Source: Kineosphaera limosa NBRC 100340 (GTDB lineage Bacteria > Actinomycetota > Actinomycetes > Actinomycetales > Dermatophilaceae). Taken from it: a DNA stretch of 64,000 nucleotides. Under the pieces are notes generated by a model. It was not told where the DNA came from. It did not search any database and saw only the letters and a program-made list of their open reading frames with translations. Below are positions 63,232 to 64,000 of this stretch, one piece after another; the first letter of the stretch is position 1; each line of letters opens with the position of its first letter. The DNA lies in contig NZ_BAHD01000025.1 of NCBI RefSeq assembly GCF_000298215.1, positions 19,265 to 83,264 on the forward strand, written 5' to 3'. The translations under genes and the position numbers were made by a program.

Positions 63232-64000
63232 TCACATCGCGAGGGCGAGCACACCGAGCCCCACTAGCACGACGGCGTCGATGGCGACGAGGACGAGGGT
63301 CGTCGTGCGCATCGAGACCGAGCCGGGCGGGCACATCCGCACCGCGAGCAGCACCCGCCCCGGCGAGGCCATCGTCAGCAGCGAGGCGCCGACGTTCTGC
63401 ATCGCGACGAAGTCGAGCACCGGCTTGCCGAGGGCGTGGGCGGCCTGCGCCTGCGGGGCCGCGAACATCGCGTTGGCGCCCGCGTTCGACCCGGTGAGGA
63501 AGCCGCCGATGCCCGCCAGCGTCGGAGCGAAGAAGGAGTAAGCCGGGCCGAGGGCCGTTGCGGCCACCGCGATCTGGGCGGTCATCCCCGCGTCGACCAT
63601 CAGGATCCCCACCAGGACGAACGATGCCGTCGCCGGCGCCACGACCCGCCACGAATGCCAAGCGCTCAGTCCGGCTTCGCGCACGGTCCGGCGAGTGAGT
63701 TCGGTGCGGTGGAGCAGGTATTCGGACAGGCAGGCGACGGCGAGCCAGAGCCCGGGCGACGCGATGTAGCGGCCGAGCGCTTCGTCAGGCAGCGAGTGCA
63801 CCGCGGCGCGCGCGATGAGCACCCCGCCGAGGAGCACAACGTAGGGCAGCAGCGCCCGGACGAGCTCGGCGACCGAGCTGTCGGATGCCGCCGGTGCCGC
63901 CGAGCTGTTGCATGGCGCCGGAGCCGCCGAGCCCGGCACGGCGATCGTCTCGTCAGTCCGCGCGCCCGTGGGGCGGCCCGCGCTGCCGCTGCCGTCGTGG
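63232..64000 (-). CDS. L-lactate permease, C-terminal part (runs off the window)
   Basis: Minus-strand reading frame open to the window end, ~255 residues visible including the C-terminus. It matches the LctP/GlcA family of proton-coupled lactate/glycolate transporters: the signature GIGGFLTGSNAGANAMFAAPQAQAA and the following FVAMQNVGASLLTMASPGRVLLA are clear, with about five hydrophobic helices. A Gly/Ser/Ala-rich loop (GSGSGAGRPTGARTDE) connects to the missing N-terminal half. The GTG at 63939 is not the true start. It converges on the HNH gene with 125 bp between. Confidence 0.88.
   Translation of the reverse strand, partial: HDGSGSAGRPTGARTDETIAVPGSAAPAPCNSSAAPAASDSSVAELVRALLPYVVLLGGVLIARAAVHSLPDEALGRYIASPGLWLAVACLSEYLLHRTELTRRTVREAGLSAWHSWRVVAPATASFVLVGILMVDAGMTAQIAVAATALGPAYSFFAPTLAGIGGFLTGSNAGANAMFAAPQAQAAHALGKPVLDFVAMQNVGASLLTMASPGRVLLAVRMCPPGSVSMRTTTLVLVAIDAVVLVGLGVLALAM

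Overview
The window is very GC-rich, densely coded DNA from a Gram-positive actinobacterium, probably a Micrococcales-type lineage; the genus cannot be fixed from sequence alone. The evidence is a mycothiol-type maleylpyruvate isomerase-fold protein, a complete GlgE (trehalose to alpha-glucan) cluster, a DtxR/IdeR-type iron box, many start codons placed 6-8 nt after a TAnnnT -10 box with no Shine-Dalgarno (leaderless mRNAs), and gene order shared with mycobacteria (etfBA, iscS, mnmA, MetE-like, ligA, gatCAB, ilvBNC).

Layout. 1-6 kb: a truncated thiolase, meaB, a MarR regulator, an acyl-CoA mutase large subunit carrying isobutyryl-CoA-mutase-type specificity residues behind a 20-bp palindrome, and a YbbN-like thioredoxin/TPR protein. 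6-12.9 kb: mostly minus-strand housekeeping (MDMPI-fold protein, MmcQ/YjbR protein, phosphoglucomutase, SGNH hydrolase) and a coupled K+ channel/ClC-like pair, with mirrored ~20-nt repeat arrays in the spacers. 13-26.2 kb: alpha-glucan metabolism. glgE, treS and an in-frame maltokinase-GlgB fusion form a minus-strand operon, divergent from glgP and glgX. Together they convert trehalose to maltose, maltose-1-phosphate and branched glucan, and degrade it again. 26.3-32.5 kb: YbjN protein, enoyl-CoA hydratase, etfBA, cysteine desulfurase and mnmA.

32.7-38 kb: an alkaline phosphatase split by a one-base frameshift, an Na+/alanine symporter with a universal stress protein, and an XRE regulator. 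38.2-48.9 kb: MetE-like protein, ligA, an inserted translationally coupled pair (hypothetical protein plus DUF1023-type hydrolase), gatCAB and a 2-hydroxyacid dehydrogenase. 49-52.9 kb: bacterioferritin with its ferredoxin under an iron box, SixA, and a secreted M11-like zinc protease. 53-58.8 kb: ilvD and ilvBNC, the latter preceded by an attenuator whose leader peptide reads MARILVLT.

58.9-63.1 kb is an accessory patch: a Uma2-family nuclease with its ribosome site inside a stem-loop, a twice-frameshifted neighbour, a Uma2 relic and a DUF222/HNH protein. The window ends inside an L-lactate permease. I found no tRNA, rRNA, CRISPR array, insertion sequence or prophage.
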